Below, piece by piece: positions 43,153-51,045 of a stretch of DNA of 64,000 nt. The notes beneath the pieces were generated by a model. It made no database searches. It was given only the letters and a program-made list of their open reading frames with translations, and was not told where the DNA came from. Source of the DNA: Nitrobacter sp035546855 (GTDB taxonomy: Bacteria > Pseudomonadota > Alphaproteobacteria > Rhizobiales > Xanthobacteraceae); assembly GCA_035546855.1 (NCBI GenBank), contig DASZVY010000018.1:1-64000 (forward strand). Direction: 5' to 3'. Position 1 is the first letter of the stretch. Every line of letters begins with the position of its first letter. The translations under genes were made by a program, and so were the position numbers.

Positions 43153-45312
43153 CTATTCCGCCGCCTCGCTGGAGTGGCCGAGCCGCGCGTTGAGTTTGCG
43201 GATCAACTCCTCGGCGGCGTCGGAGATAACGGTGCCGGGCGGGAAGATCGCTGCGGCGCCGGCCTTATAGAGTGCGTCATAATCCTGCGGCGGCACCACG
43301 CCGCCGACGATGATCATGATGTCCTCGCGGCCCTGCTTCTTCAGCGCGGCCTTCAACTCCGGCACGGCGGTCAGGTGAGCCGCGGCGAGCGACGAGACGC
43401 CGAGAATGTGCACGTCGTTTTCGACCGCCTGCCGCGCGGCCTCCTCGGCGGTCGCGAACAGCGGCCCGATATCGACGTCGAAGCCGACGTCGGCGAAGGC
43501 CGAGGCGATCACCTTCTGGCCGCGGTCGTGGCCGTCCTGCCCGATCTTGGCGACGAGAATGCGCGGCCTGCGGCCCTCGGCGTCCTCGAACGCTTCGATC
43601 AGTGCTTCCACCTTGGCGATACTGCCCGACATCGCGTTCACCTCCCGCTTGTAGACGCCGGTGATCGACTTGATCTCGGCGCGGTGACGGCCGAACACCT
43701 TCTCCATCGCATCGGAGATTTCGCCGACGGTGGCCTTGGCGCGCGCGGCGTCGATGGCGAGCGCGAGCAGGTTGCCTTCGCCGGTTTCCGCGCTCTTGGT
43801 CAGCGCCGCCAGCGCCGCCGTCACGTCGGTTTCGCTGCGCTCGCCGCGAAGTCTCTTGAGCTTGTCGATCTGCAGCCGCCGCACGGTGGTGTTGTCCACC
43901 TTCAGCACGTCGATGGCCGCTTCGCTTTCGGGCTTGAACTTGTTGACGCCGATCACCGACTGCTGTCCGGCATCGATGCGCGCCTGCGTCTTGGCCGAGG
44001 CTTCCTCGATGCGCAGTTTTGGCACGCCGGCCTCGATGGCTTTCGCCATGCCGCCGAGTTCCTCGACTTCCTGGATGTGACCCCACGCCTTGGCCGCGAG
44101 GTCGCGGGTCAGCCGCTCGACGTAATACGAGCCGCCCCAGGGATCGATGATGCGGGTGGTGCCGCTTTCCTGCTGCAGGAACAGTTGCGTGTTGCGCGCG
44201 ATGCGCGCGGAGAAGTCGGTCGGCAGCGCTAAGGCCTCGTCGAGCGCATTGGTGTGCAGCGATTGCGTATGTCCCTGCGTCGCCGCCATCGCCTCGATGG
44301 TGGTGCGCATCACGTTGTTGAACACGTCCTGCGCGGTCAGGGACCAGCCCGAGGTCTGGCAATGTGTTCGCAGCGAAAGCGAGCGCGGATCCCTTGGGTT
44401 GAACGACTTCAGAAGCTTCGCCCAGAGCAGCCGCGCGGCGCGCATCTTGGCGACTTCCATGAAGAAGTTCATCCCGATCGCCCAGAAAAACGACAGACGC
44501 GGCGCGAAGCGGTCCACATCGAGGCCCGCCTTGATGCCGGCGCGCAGATATTCGACGCCGTCGGCCAGCGTATAGGCGAGTTCGAGATCCTGCGTCGCGC
44601 CGGCCTCCTGCATGTGGTAGCCGGAGATCGAGATGGAATTGAACTTCGGCATCCGCTGCGACGTGTAGGCGAAGATATCGGAGATGATCCGCATCGAAGG
44701 CGCCGGCGGATAGATGTAGGTATTGCGCACCATGAACTCTTTCAGAATATCGTTCTGAATGGTGCCCGACAGTTTTTCCGGCGGAACGCCTTGCTCCTCG
44801 GCTGCGACCACGAACAGCGCAAGGATCGGCAGCACCGCGCCGTTCATGGTCATCGACACGCTCATCTGGTCGAGCGGGATGCCGGCGAACAACGTGCGCA
44901 TGTCGTAGATGGAGTCGATCGCGACTCCGGCCATGCCCACATCGCCGGAGACGCGCGGATGATCGGAGTCGTAGCCGCGATGGGTGGCGAGATCAAAGGC
45001 GACCGAGAGGCCCTTCTGGCCGGCCGCGAGGTTGCGGCGATAGAACGCGTTGGAATCCTCCGCCGTGGAGAACCCGGCGTACTGCCGGACGGTCCATGGC
45101 TGGTTGACGTACATGGTGGGGTAGGGGCCGCGCAGGAACGGCGCGATGCCCGGCCACGTGTCGAGGAAGTCGATGCCGTTGAGGTCGGCTTCGTTGTAGC
45201 CAGGCTTCACCGGGATGCCTTCCGGTGTCAGCCACGGCTCCGCGTTGCCGCCGGCGGCAGGCGTGGCGACCGGCTCGAAGGCGATGTCAGCGAAGCTGGG
45301 TATCCGGGTCAT
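43153..45312 (-). CDS. mutB: Methylmalonyl-CoA mutase, large (catalytic) subunit
   Basis: 719 residues (also called scpA). The N-terminal TIM-barrel part has WTVRQYAGFSTAEDSNAFYRR and RVSGDVGMAGVAIDS, and RNHTQL-like ARNTQLFLQQESGTTRIIDPWGGSYYVE. The C-terminal cobalamin domain (about 585-719) carries DGHDRG near residue 593-598, where His is the lower axial ligand. It interconverts (R)-methylmalonyl-CoA and succinyl-CoA using adenosylcobalamin, together with MutA (45953-47926). ATG 45312 follows GGAGGT, a strong ribosome site. A palindromic repeat separates it from the upstream GFA gene. Confidence 0.95.
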   Translation of the reverse strand: MTRIPSFADIAFEPVATPAAGGNAEPWLTPEGIPVKPGYNEADLNGIDFLDTWPGIAPFLRGPYPTMYVNQPWTVRQYAGFSTAEDSNAFYRRNLAAGQKGLSVAFDLATHRGYDSDHPRVSGDVGMAGVAIDSIYDMRTLFAGIPLDQMSVSMTMNGAVLPILALFVVAAEEQGVPPEKLSGTIQNDILKEFMVRNTYIYPPAPSMRIISDIFAYTSQRMPKFNSISISGYHMQEAGATQDLELAYTLADGVEYLRAGIKAGLDVDRFAPRLSFFWAIGMNFFMEVAKMRAARLLWAKLLKSFNPRDPRSLSLRTHCQTSGWSLTAQDVFNNVMRTTIEAMAATQGHTQSLHTNALDEALALPTDFSARIARNTQLFLQQESGTTRIIDPWGGSYYVERLTRDLAAKAWGHIQEVEELGGMAKAIEAGVPKLRIEEASAKTQARIDAGQQSVIGVNKFKPESEAAIDVLKVDNTTVRRLQIDKLKRLRGERSETDVTAALAALTKSAETGEGNLLALAIDAARAKATVGEISDAMEKVFGRHRAEIKSITGVYKREVNAMSGSIAKVEALIEAFEDAEGRRPRILVAKIGQDGHDRGQKVIASAFADVGFDVDIGPLFATAEEAARQAVENDVHILGVSSLAAAHLTAVPELKAALKKQGREDIMIIVGGVVPPQDYDALYKAGAAAIFPPGTVISDAAEELIRKLNARLGHSSEAAE

Positions 45313-45328
45313 CGTTGTTTTACCTCCG

Positions 45329-45449
45329 TCATCCTTCGAGGCACGCCAGCGCGATGCAAGAGCATCGCAGGGCTCGCTCCTCAGGATGACGCGCTATACC
45401 CTTTATCGTCATCCTGAGGAGCGCGCTCTTGCGCGCCTCGAAGGATGAC
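45329..45449. repeat. Palindromic repeat (family D) upstream of mutB
   Basis: The outer arms TCATCCTTCGAGGC and GCCTCGAAGGATGA are inverted copies, as are the inner GCTCCTCAGGATGACG and CGTCATCCTGAGGAGC. It fills most of the gap between the GFA gene and mutB and ends about 17 nt before the mutB start. It must be transcribed if mutA, GFA and mutB share an mRNA. Confidence 0.8.
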
Positions 45450-45491
45450 AAGGATACGAAACGCGTCGATGATATCATAGCTTTGTTCGCC

Positions 45492-45956
45492 TCAATCATG
45501 GTCCAGATGCTGATGGCTGACGATGGTGGCGATCATCTCCGGCCCGTAGTTCTGCAGCGTGGTCTGGCTCGGCAGGTTGACGATGGTCGCGACCCAGCCG
45601 AGCCGGGATTCGGTTCCATACTGCCGTGTGGGCACCACCCGATCGGGCCGGTCGAAGGTTCCGGTCATGATCTCGATGCGCGGGCCGTCGATCCGGCCGA
45701 AACTCAACGGCGTGCCGCAGGCTGCGCAAAAACCGCGCTCGGCGATCGACGAGGAGCGGAACGTTGCAGGCGTACCCTTGGTCCAGCGGACGTCGTTTCG
45801 GTCGAAATCCGCAAAGGACGCGAACGGCGCCCCCGCGGCCTTCTGACACATCCGGCAGTGGCAGATGCTGATCCGCTGCGGCGACGCCGCCGTCGCAAAG
45901 CGGATCGCACCGCATTGGCAGCCGCCGGTCAGCGTCGGTTTCGCCGCATCGGTCAT
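45492..45956 (-). CDS. GFA (glutathione-dependent formaldehyde-activating-like) family protein
   Basis: 154 residues with the GFA zinc motifs: GGCQCGAIRF near residue 12, CHCRMCQKAAGAPF in the middle, and FCAACGTPLSF. The fold resembles glutathione-dependent formaldehyde-activating enzyme, but most members have no proven reaction. Cytosolic, zinc-binding by cysteines. Its ATG (45956) overlaps the mutA stop by 4 nt (ATGA), so it is co-translated with mutA. Whether it has a part in propionate or methylmalonate metabolism is unknown. Confidence 0.85.
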   Translation of the reverse strand: MTDAAKPTLTGGCQCGAIRFATAASPQRISICHCRMCQKAAGAPFASFADFDRNDVRWTKGTPATFRSSSIAERGFCAACGTPLSFGRIDGPRIEIMTGTFDRPDRVVPTRQYGTESRLGWVATIVNLPSQTTLQNYGPEMIATIVSHQHLDHD

Positions 45957-47926
45957 GTCTGCTCCAGCCGCTGCCAGGCGGCATTCAGCATCGCGACGGC
46001 ATCCCCGCCGGCGAAAATGAAATCCTGCACGCCGGCGGCCCGGAACGCGGCTTCGTGTTCGCCGGGCCGCCCCGCCAGATAGATATGCTTGATGCCCGCG
46101 GCGTGAAGGGCCTTTGCCGCCGCTGCGGCCTGTTCGCCATAGACCTTGTCCGACGAACAGAGGCAGACGAGGGCTCGCTCCCTCTCCCCGCCAGCGGGGA
46201 GAGGGGTGGGGTGAGGGGCTCTTGCGCCGGATGCTTGCCCCTCACCCGGATTGCTGCGCAATCCGACCTCTCCCCGCTGGCGGGGAGAGGTAAAGAAAAC
46301 TTCGATTTCAGCAAGCGAGGAATCGATCGCCTCGATCCCGCCGGTCTCAAAAAAGCTTCTCGCAAATGTCGCGCGCGCGGTGAAATCGGCGGGCGTGCCA
46401 AGATTGGCGAGGAACACTTTTGGCCGTGCGCCGGTGGCCTTGAGCATAGCGTCGGACCGGTCGCGCAATTTTTCAAAAGGTGCGGCGAGACGGATCGGCT
46501 GGAGCACATCGAATGTGATGCTCGCCTCGCCGTAGGGGGCGGGCGCGACCAATTTGGCATCGAGCACCTCGGCCGGCTTCTCGTGCAGGTTGGGAAACTC
46601 GCTGGCGCCGGTCAGCACGTCGCGGCGCTTTGCGACGTTGGCCTCGCGCGCCGCACGGGTAGCGGTCACTTTGGCCTGGATCAGGTTCTGCTCCAGCGCG
46701 GCGAACACGCCGCCGGCCTTGTCGATGGCCTGAAACTGCGCCCATGCAGTATCGCACAACTCGCGCGTCAAGGCCTCGATGCCGCCGGAGCCGGCGGCGG
46801 GATCGGACACTTTGGCCAGGTTGGACTCTTCCAGCAGGATCAGTTGCGTGTTGCGTGCCACTCGCCGCGCAAACGCATCCGGCAAACCGAGCGCCAGGGT
46901 ATGCGGCAACACGGTGATGCTGTTGGCGCCCCCAAGCCCCGCCGAGAAGGTGGCGATGGTCGCCCGCAGCATGTTCACGTAGGGGTCGCGCTGCGTCAGC
47001 ATGCGCCACGCGGTTTCGGCGGCGATGAAGAGCGGTTGGGGTGTGAGGCCGCAAGCCTGCTCGATCCGCGCCCACAAGAGCCGCAGCGCGCGGAATTTCG
47101 CAAGCGTCAGGAACTGGTCGGCATCGGCGCTGAGCCGCGTGGAGATCATGCCGCGGGCGGCATCGAGCGGAATGCCGGCGCTTTCGAGCGCGCGGAGATA
47201 ATCGACCGCGCTTGCCAACGCGAAGGCAAGCTCCTGCGCTTCCGAGCCGCCGGCGTCATGGATCACCCGGCCGTCGGCGGCGATGAAGGGCCCCTTGAAG
47301 CCGGCGTCCGCGAGGCTCTTCGCCTCGCCGCCCACGGCCGCCGCGATCTGCGGCCACGCATGGGGACTCGATCCCCCCACCGCGCAGGCCCCGAGCGGAT
47401 CGAGGCCGAAGCGGATGTCGCACGTCGCCGGATCGAGGCCCTTGCCCTTGACGTAATCGGCGAGATGGGTCGCGGCTGTCCGCGACTGCGGTCCAATCTG
47501 CAACTCGATGGAAATTCCCGCATCGAGGAAAATGCCGTCCAGCACTCTGGCGATGGCGTCCGCGGTCGGAGCAAGCCCAAAGCCGCGCGCGCCGTTGGCG
47601 CCGGCGAACACCAGCGTCAGCCCCGCGGCGCCATTTTCGAGATCGTGCAACGCCTGCGCGTTGGCCTGCGCGGCATCGGGATGATCGATCCGCTGCATGA
47701 TCCGCCAGGGCGCCGCGGCGGCGCGGCCGCCGATCGCGCGCGCGTCCCGCGCGCGGGTGTAGATCGGTTCGATCCTGAGGCCGTCGTAGGTCTTGCCGAC
47801 CAGCTTCTCGAACGGCGCGCCTTTCAGCACGCCGTCGACCAGCTTGCGCCAGTCGTCCCGGGTTGCGGCGGGAAAGTCGGCGGCAAGGGTCAGGTCGGAA
47901 GCGGCATCGTTCGGAGTGGTGGACAT
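45953..47926 (-). CDS. mutA: Methylmalonyl-CoA mutase, small subunit
   Basis: 657 residues, longer than the usual ~620. The barrel part (LTLAADFPAATRDDWRKLVDGVLKGAPFEKL, TQLILLEESNLAKVSDPAAGSGGIEALT) is typical of the small, non-cobalamin subunit. The C-terminal flavodoxin-like domain ends ...GVQDFIFAGGDAVAML. It pairs with MutB. Residues about 546-582 are encoded by a palindromic repeat (46181-46290) between 'LAEIEVFF' and 'ALVCLCSSDKVYGEQ'; the frame is kept, and the extra ~37 residues explain the length. ATG 47926 gives MSTTPNDAASD. A PccR-like site lies about 95 nt upstream. Confidence 0.92.
   Translation of the reverse strand: MSTTPNDAASDLTLAADFPAATRDDWRKLVDGVLKGAPFEKLVGKTYDGLRIEPIYTRARDARAIGGRAAAAPWRIMQRIDHPDAAQANAQALHDLENGAAGLTLVFAGANGARGFGLAPTADAIARVLDGIFLDAGISIELQIGPQSRTAATHLADYVKGKGLDPATCDIRFGLDPLGACAVGGSSPHAWPQIAAAVGGEAKSLADAGFKGPFIAADGRVIHDAGGSEAQELAFALASAVDYLRALESAGIPLDAARGMISTRLSADADQFLTLAKFRALRLLWARIEQACGLTPQPLFIAAETAWRMLTQRDPYVNMLRATIATFSAGLGGANSITVLPHTLALGLPDAFARRVARNTQLILLEESNLAKVSDPAAGSGGIEALTRELCDTAWAQFQAIDKAGGVFAALEQNLIQAKVTATRAAREANVAKRRDVLTGASEFPNLHEKPAEVLDAKLVAPAPYGEASITFDVLQPIRLAAPFEKLRDRSDAMLKATGARPKVFLANLGTPADFTARATFARSFFETGGIEAIDSSLAEIEVFFTSPRQRGEVGLRSNPGEGQASGARAPHPTPLPAGGERERALVCLCSSDKVYGEQAAAAAKALHAAGIKHIYLAGRPGEHEAAFRAAGVQDFIFAGGDAVAMLNAAWQRLEQT
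46181..46290. repeat. Palindromic repeat inserted in frame within mutA (family C)
   Basis: The two 24-nt ends, 46181-46204 and 46267-46290, are exact reverse complements of each other, each being a near-perfect CCTCTCCCCG...CGGGGAGAGG hairpin. Inside, GGGTGAGGGGC and GCCCCTCACCC also form an inverted repeat (46209-46255 region), so the whole 110 nt can fold as one long stem. It has no sequence relation to the family A copy in dnaE2. The mutA frame reads through as SPRQRGEVG... to ...PLPAGGERE. Confidence 0.9.
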
Positions 47927-48017
47927 TCGGGCGTTCGTTTCCTGACAGCGGTATGGGTTGTTGGCGGCAAAATGCCATGGGGCGGCGGCCAAGCCAAACG
48001 GTTGTTTGCAGTGCAGA

Positions 48018-48037
48018 CCCGCAAACGGATGTGCAAA
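48018..48037 (-). promoter_or_regulatory. PccR/ScfR-like operator upstream of mutA
   Basis: On the minus strand TTTGCACA-TCCG-TTTGCGGG matches the form TTTGCAAA-N4-TTTGCAAA that I know for PccR, the short-chain acyl-CoA-responsive regulator of propionyl-CoA assimilation in Rhodobacter. Seven of eight bases match in the first half-site and five of eight in the second, with exact N4 spacing. A third half-site TTTGCAGT lies at 48005-48012 on the plus strand. The site is 92-111 nt before the mutA start and faces no other gene start. Confidence 0.5.
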
Positions 48038-48106
48038 AAAGCTCCCAGGCGAGCCAACGCGTCTGCCTTGGATTTGCCGCAACGTGGGCGCGGGTGGATT
48101 TTGGCG

Positions 48107-48598
48107 TCAGTCGAGGTCGGGCAGCCGTTCGATTCCGGCGGTGGCGACGGCGGCAAGGGCGTCCGAGACCTTGCGCCCGCCGATCAGCCGGTCCGGGACG
48201 ATCTCCGCGAGCGGAACCAGCACGAAAGCACGTTCGAACAGCCGCGGATGCGGCAGCGTCAATTCCGGCTTGTCGAGCTTGACATCGTCATAGGCGATCA
48301 GGTCGAGGTCGAGCGTGCGCGGACCCCAGCGCGTCTCCTTCGCGCGGTCGCGGCCGAATTTCTTTTCGATCTTGTGCAGCGTGAACAGCAGCGCGTGCGG
48401 ATCCAGCGCGGTATCGATCTCGATGCAGGCGTTGACGAAGCGGTCCTGCTTCTCCTCGCCCCACGGCGGGGTTGCATAGTCGGATGAACGCGCGATCAGC
48501 GCCGCCTGGGTCATGCCACAGATATTGGCGATGGCTTTCCCGAATGTCGCGCGGACGTCGCCGACATTGCCGCCCAACGCGATCAGGACGCTGGCCAT
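48107..48598 (-). CDS. folK: 2-amino-4-hydroxy-6-hydroxymethyldihydropteridine diphosphokinase
   Basis: 163 residues, the normal HPPK size. ALGGNVGDVR at the N-terminus binds the pterin, FVNACIEIDT follows, and the signature RWGPRTLDLDLIAYDD carries the Mg-binding aspartates. It transfers pyrophosphate from ATP to 6-hydroxymethyl-7,8-dihydropterin in folate synthesis. Its ATG shares one base with the folB stop (TAATG). Last gene of a folP-folB-folK operon. Cytosolic. Confidence 0.95.
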   Translation of the reverse strand: MASVLIALGGNVGDVRATFGKAIANICGMTQAALIARSSDYATPPWGEEKQDRFVNACIEIDTALDPHALLFTLHKIEKKFGRDRAKETRWGPRTLDLDLIAYDDVKLDKPELTLPHPRLFERAFVLVPLAEIVPDRLIGGRKVSDALAAVATAGIERLPDLD

Positions 48599-48963
48599 TA
48601 GAGTCGGCTACGGGTGATGATGACGCCGACGTCGTCGAAGATCGCGGCGATCGGCGCATGCGGCTTGTGCACGGTGACCTTCACGGTATCGACCCGGGGA
48701 AATCCGTCGAGAACCGCATCGGCCACGGCACCGGCCGCTCGCTCCAGCAGTTTATAGTTGGTATCCTTAAAGGCGGCGGTCGCGATCGCCACCACGTTGG
48801 AATAGGACACGGTGTCGGACAGCCGGTCGGTGCGGGCCGATTCCGACAGATCGGCGAACAGGTCGAGGTCGATGACGAAACGCTGGCCGACCTCGGTTTC
48901 GTGCTCCATGACGCCGTGCCGGGCATGGATCACAACGCCGCGGATGAAGATGGTGTCAGTCAT
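48598..48963 (-). CDS. folB: Dihydroneopterin aldolase
   Basis: 121 residues of the tunnelling fold. IFIRGVVIHARHGVMEHETEVGQRFVIDLDL is the family start, with the conserved Glu and Tyr/His region, then SVSYSNVVAIA and LERAAGAVADAVL, which carries the pterin-binding Glu. It converts dihydroneopterin to hydroxymethyl-dihydropterin and glycolaldehyde. It begins six nt after the folP stop and overlaps the folK start, so the three are translationally linked. Confidence 0.94.
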   Translation of the reverse strand: MTDTIFIRGVVIHARHGVMEHETEVGQRFVIDLDLFADLSESARTDRLSDTVSYSNVVAIATAAFKDTNYKLLERAAGAVADAVLDGFPRVDTVKVTVHKPHAPIAAIFDDVGVIITRSRL

Positions 48964-48969
48964 CGTCGA

Positions 48970-49836
48970 TCATCCCTGATTGTGCTTGTCCTCGATCGCT
49001 TGTGCGACGCGCAGCGCCTGCACCGTGTCGGCGACATCGTGCGTGCGGATGATGCGCGCGCCGCCTCTCACGGAAATCAGATGCGCAGCGAGCGACCCGC
49101 CGAGCCGCTCTTCCGGCTCCGACGGCATGATCGTGCTGATGAAACGCTTTCGCGACGCGCCGATCAGAAGCGGCAGCCCGAAGCACTGCAGTTCGATAAG
49201 CCGAGCCAGCACCATGATGCTCTGCTCCTGGGTTTTGCCGAAGCCAATGCCGGGGTCGAGCACGATATGGCCCGACGGAATCCCGGCCTTTGCGGCGATC
49301 TCGAGCGATCTGTCGAAGAATGCCGTGATGTCCTGCATGATGTCGATCGCGGCGTCCACCTCGTGGCGATTATGCATGACGATGACCGGCACGCGGTGGC
49401 GCGCGACCACCCGCGCCATGTCGGGATCGCCTTGCAGGCCCCAGACGTCGTTGGCGATCGCCGCGCCGCTCTCAAGCGCCCAGTCGACGACCGTCGCTTT
49501 GATGCTGTCGATGGACACGGGAATGCCGAGCGCGACGGTCGCCGCGAGAACGGGTTTGAGCCTGGCCAGTTCCTCGTCGCGCGAAACCGGTTGCGCGCCA
49601 TAGGGACGGGTGGATTCCGCGCCGATATCGATGATGTCGGCTTGCTCGATGACCATGCGCCGAGCCTGGGCGAGCGCGCGGTCGGGCGCGATGAATTGCC
49701 CGCCGTCGGAAAACGAGTCCGGCGTGACGTTCAGGACGCCCATGACCAGGGGATGCGGCCGCGCCAGCAGCGCATGCAGTGTCGGGTGACGGGCGCCGGA
49801 TGCCGGCGCCGAGGGTATGGAAGCCGCCGCAATCAT
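48970..49836 (-). CDS. folP: Dihydropteroate synthase
   Basis: 288 residues. MGVLNVTPDSFSDGG at about 32-46 is the classical DHPS signature 1, then DIIDIGAESTRP (signature 2), DSIKATV, VIVMHNR and a C-terminal RTHDVADTVQALRVAQAI. It joins p-aminobenzoate to the pterin pyrophosphate and is the sulfonamide target. ATG 49836 is the upstream-most reasonable start; the first ~25 residues are Ala/Ser-rich and may be poorly conserved. First gene of the fol operon. Confidence 0.95.
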   Translation of the reverse strand: MIAAASIPSAPASGARHPTLHALLARPHPLVMGVLNVTPDSFSDGGQFIAPDRALAQARRMVIEQADIIDIGAESTRPYGAQPVSRDEELARLKPVLAATVALGIPVSIDSIKATVVDWALESGAAIANDVWGLQGDPDMARVVARHRVPVIVMHNRHEVDAAIDIMQDITAFFDRSLEIAAKAGIPSGHIVLDPGIGFGKTQEQSIMVLARLIELQCFGLPLLIGASRKRFISTIMPSEPEERLGGSLAAHLISVRGGARIIRTHDVADTVQALRVAQAIEDKHNQG

Positions 49837-49921
49837 GCGGTGGCTTTGCGCGGTCCAAGGCGCGGTGTCAAGGCGCGAAAGGGAGGTGTTGCCAGCCTGG
49901 CGGCGCCAATTGGCGCTCGCT

Positions 49922-50329
49922 TCAATATGTGATCTTCAGCGGCAGCTTGCGTGCCTGGTCGATCAGGTCGCCGATCGATTTCTCGGACGGAAGCGCGCTG
50001 ACAAGTTTGCGTTTGATATTGACGTCACGCATCGTCTGGGCGAGGCGGGCGGGATTGCGATGGGTGAATTCGCGAACCGTCGTGACGCCGGACGCGCGCA
50101 GCAGCTTGGCCTTGCCGTTGCCGAGGCCTGGGATCCGCATGTAATCGGCGATGTTGGCCCACTCAAGCAACTGCTGTTCGCTGAAGCCGGTCTTGGCGGC
50201 GAGCGTCTTGCGGCCTCGCGGCGACTGTGCGGCTTCAAGGAATTCATCTGTCGTTCGAAGGCCAAGCGACTTCAGCTTTTTGGCGTCGGCAGCGGACAGG
50301 CCTTCGATCTTGGAGATTGGGTATGTCAT
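49922..50329 (-). CDS. DUF4332 helix-hairpin-helix protein
   Basis: 135 residues with two HhH-like units: ISKIEGLSAADAKKLKSLGLRTTDEFLEAA and YMRIPGLGNGKAKLLRASGVTTVREFTHR. This is the DUF4332 pattern, a DNA-binding-like helical fold, although a nucleic-acid role is only inferred. It is small, basic and cytosolic. It follows the DUF2267-like gene by 24 nt on the same strand, probably as one transcript. ATG 50329 is a plausible start; the ribosome site is not striking. Confidence 0.8.
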   Translation of the reverse strand: MTYPISKIEGLSAADAKKLKSLGLRTTDEFLEAAQSPRGRKTLAAKTGFSEQQLLEWANIADYMRIPGLGNGKAKLLRASGVTTVREFTHRNPARLAQTMRDVNIKRKLVSALPSEKSIGDLIDQARKLPLKITY

Positions 50330-50353
50330 GGCACTCGGGGAGTGGAGATACTT

Positions 50354-50719
50354 TTATGCGAATTGGCTGAGGCCGGGCGTTCCAGCCAGGATCGCGCCCA
50401 TCTTGTCGGCCCCAACTTTGTCCCGGCCGAAGCGGAAAAGTTCACGCGCAATGCCCTGGATGTCGTTTATTCCGAGGCCGAGCGCCATCAGCTTGCTGCC
50501 CAGGGCCATCAAGCCGCCGCCCATCAAACGGTTGAGCGCACCGCCGCTGCCGGCAGCAGCGATGGCTTTCTCTGCGCCGGGCATCGCGTCGATGAGGGAT
50601 TGAACTTGATCGGGGGGGCCTTCCTTGCGGAGAAAATCGAGAATGAAGCCAATGGTTTTCTCCGCAACAGCACGGTCGATGCCGGTCTTTGCGGCAAGTT
50701 GCTCGATCAGTTCGTCCAT
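50354..50719 (-). CDS. DUF2267-like small helical protein
   Basis: 121 residues. The N-terminal MDELIEQLAAKTGIDRAVAEKTIGFILDFLRKEG is like DUF2267/DUF2780 proteins; a Gly/Met-rich middle (GGALNRLMGGGLMALGSKLM) and the helical end IQGIARELFRFGRDKVG follow. Unknown function, no signal peptide. It heads a two-gene unit with the DUF4332 gene and is divergent from the HerA-like gene. The family assignment is by resemblance and may be loose. Confidence 0.7.
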   Translation of the reverse strand: MDELIEQLAAKTGIDRAVAEKTIGFILDFLRKEGPPDQVQSLIDAMPGAEKAIAAAGSGGALNRLMGGGLMALGSKLMALGLGINDIQGIARELFRFGRDKVGADKMGAILAGTPGLSQFA

Positions 50720-51045
50720 ATCGCCCCGCCTCAGCCGGTTGCTCGCCGGACCTTGTTTATGATTTTTACTTTGATACCCCGTGATACGAAATACAAGCGA
50801 TGAGCGCCGAGCAAGGGCCGATTAGGCAACATCGCGCCGCAAGTGTTGCCGCAATGCAAGACCCCAACGCGCGATTCATGACAAAACGTCGCGATGTTCG
50901 TCTTTGGCCAAGTGAAATGACCATTCGACCAACGCTTTGATCGTTTCAAAATCGCGCTCTGGTTGTCGTGGATCGCGCGCCGGTTTCAATCGGGACAAAA
51001 GATGACGTATGATGGCTGCGTTCACCGATAGCAAAAGGCGAGGCG
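50720..51045. other. Divergent intergenic region with an inverted repeat
   Basis: 326 nt between the DUF2267-like gene and the HerA-like ATPase gene. GGCAACA at 50825-50831 pairs with TGTTGCC at 50844-50850 across 12 nt, a candidate operator. Near 50775 GATACCCCGTGATAC contains two GATAC units. No small gene with a ribosome site was found. Confidence 0.4.

Noticed and set aside
46055..48487. An 810-codon plus-strand open frame over mutA and folK
   Set aside because: It is antisense to clear mutA and folK sequences, has no ribosome site and shows no protein-like composition.
49903..49916. Perfect 14-bp palindrome GCGCCAATTGGCGC near the end of the DUF4332 gene as a terminator
   Set aside because: There is no loop or U-tract; it may be chance in GC-rich DNA or a protein site, and there is no support for either.
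50820..50850. GGCAACA/TGTTGCC hairpin as a terminator
   Set aside because: There is no U-tract and it lies between divergent starts, where no transcript should end; kept only as a candidate operator.
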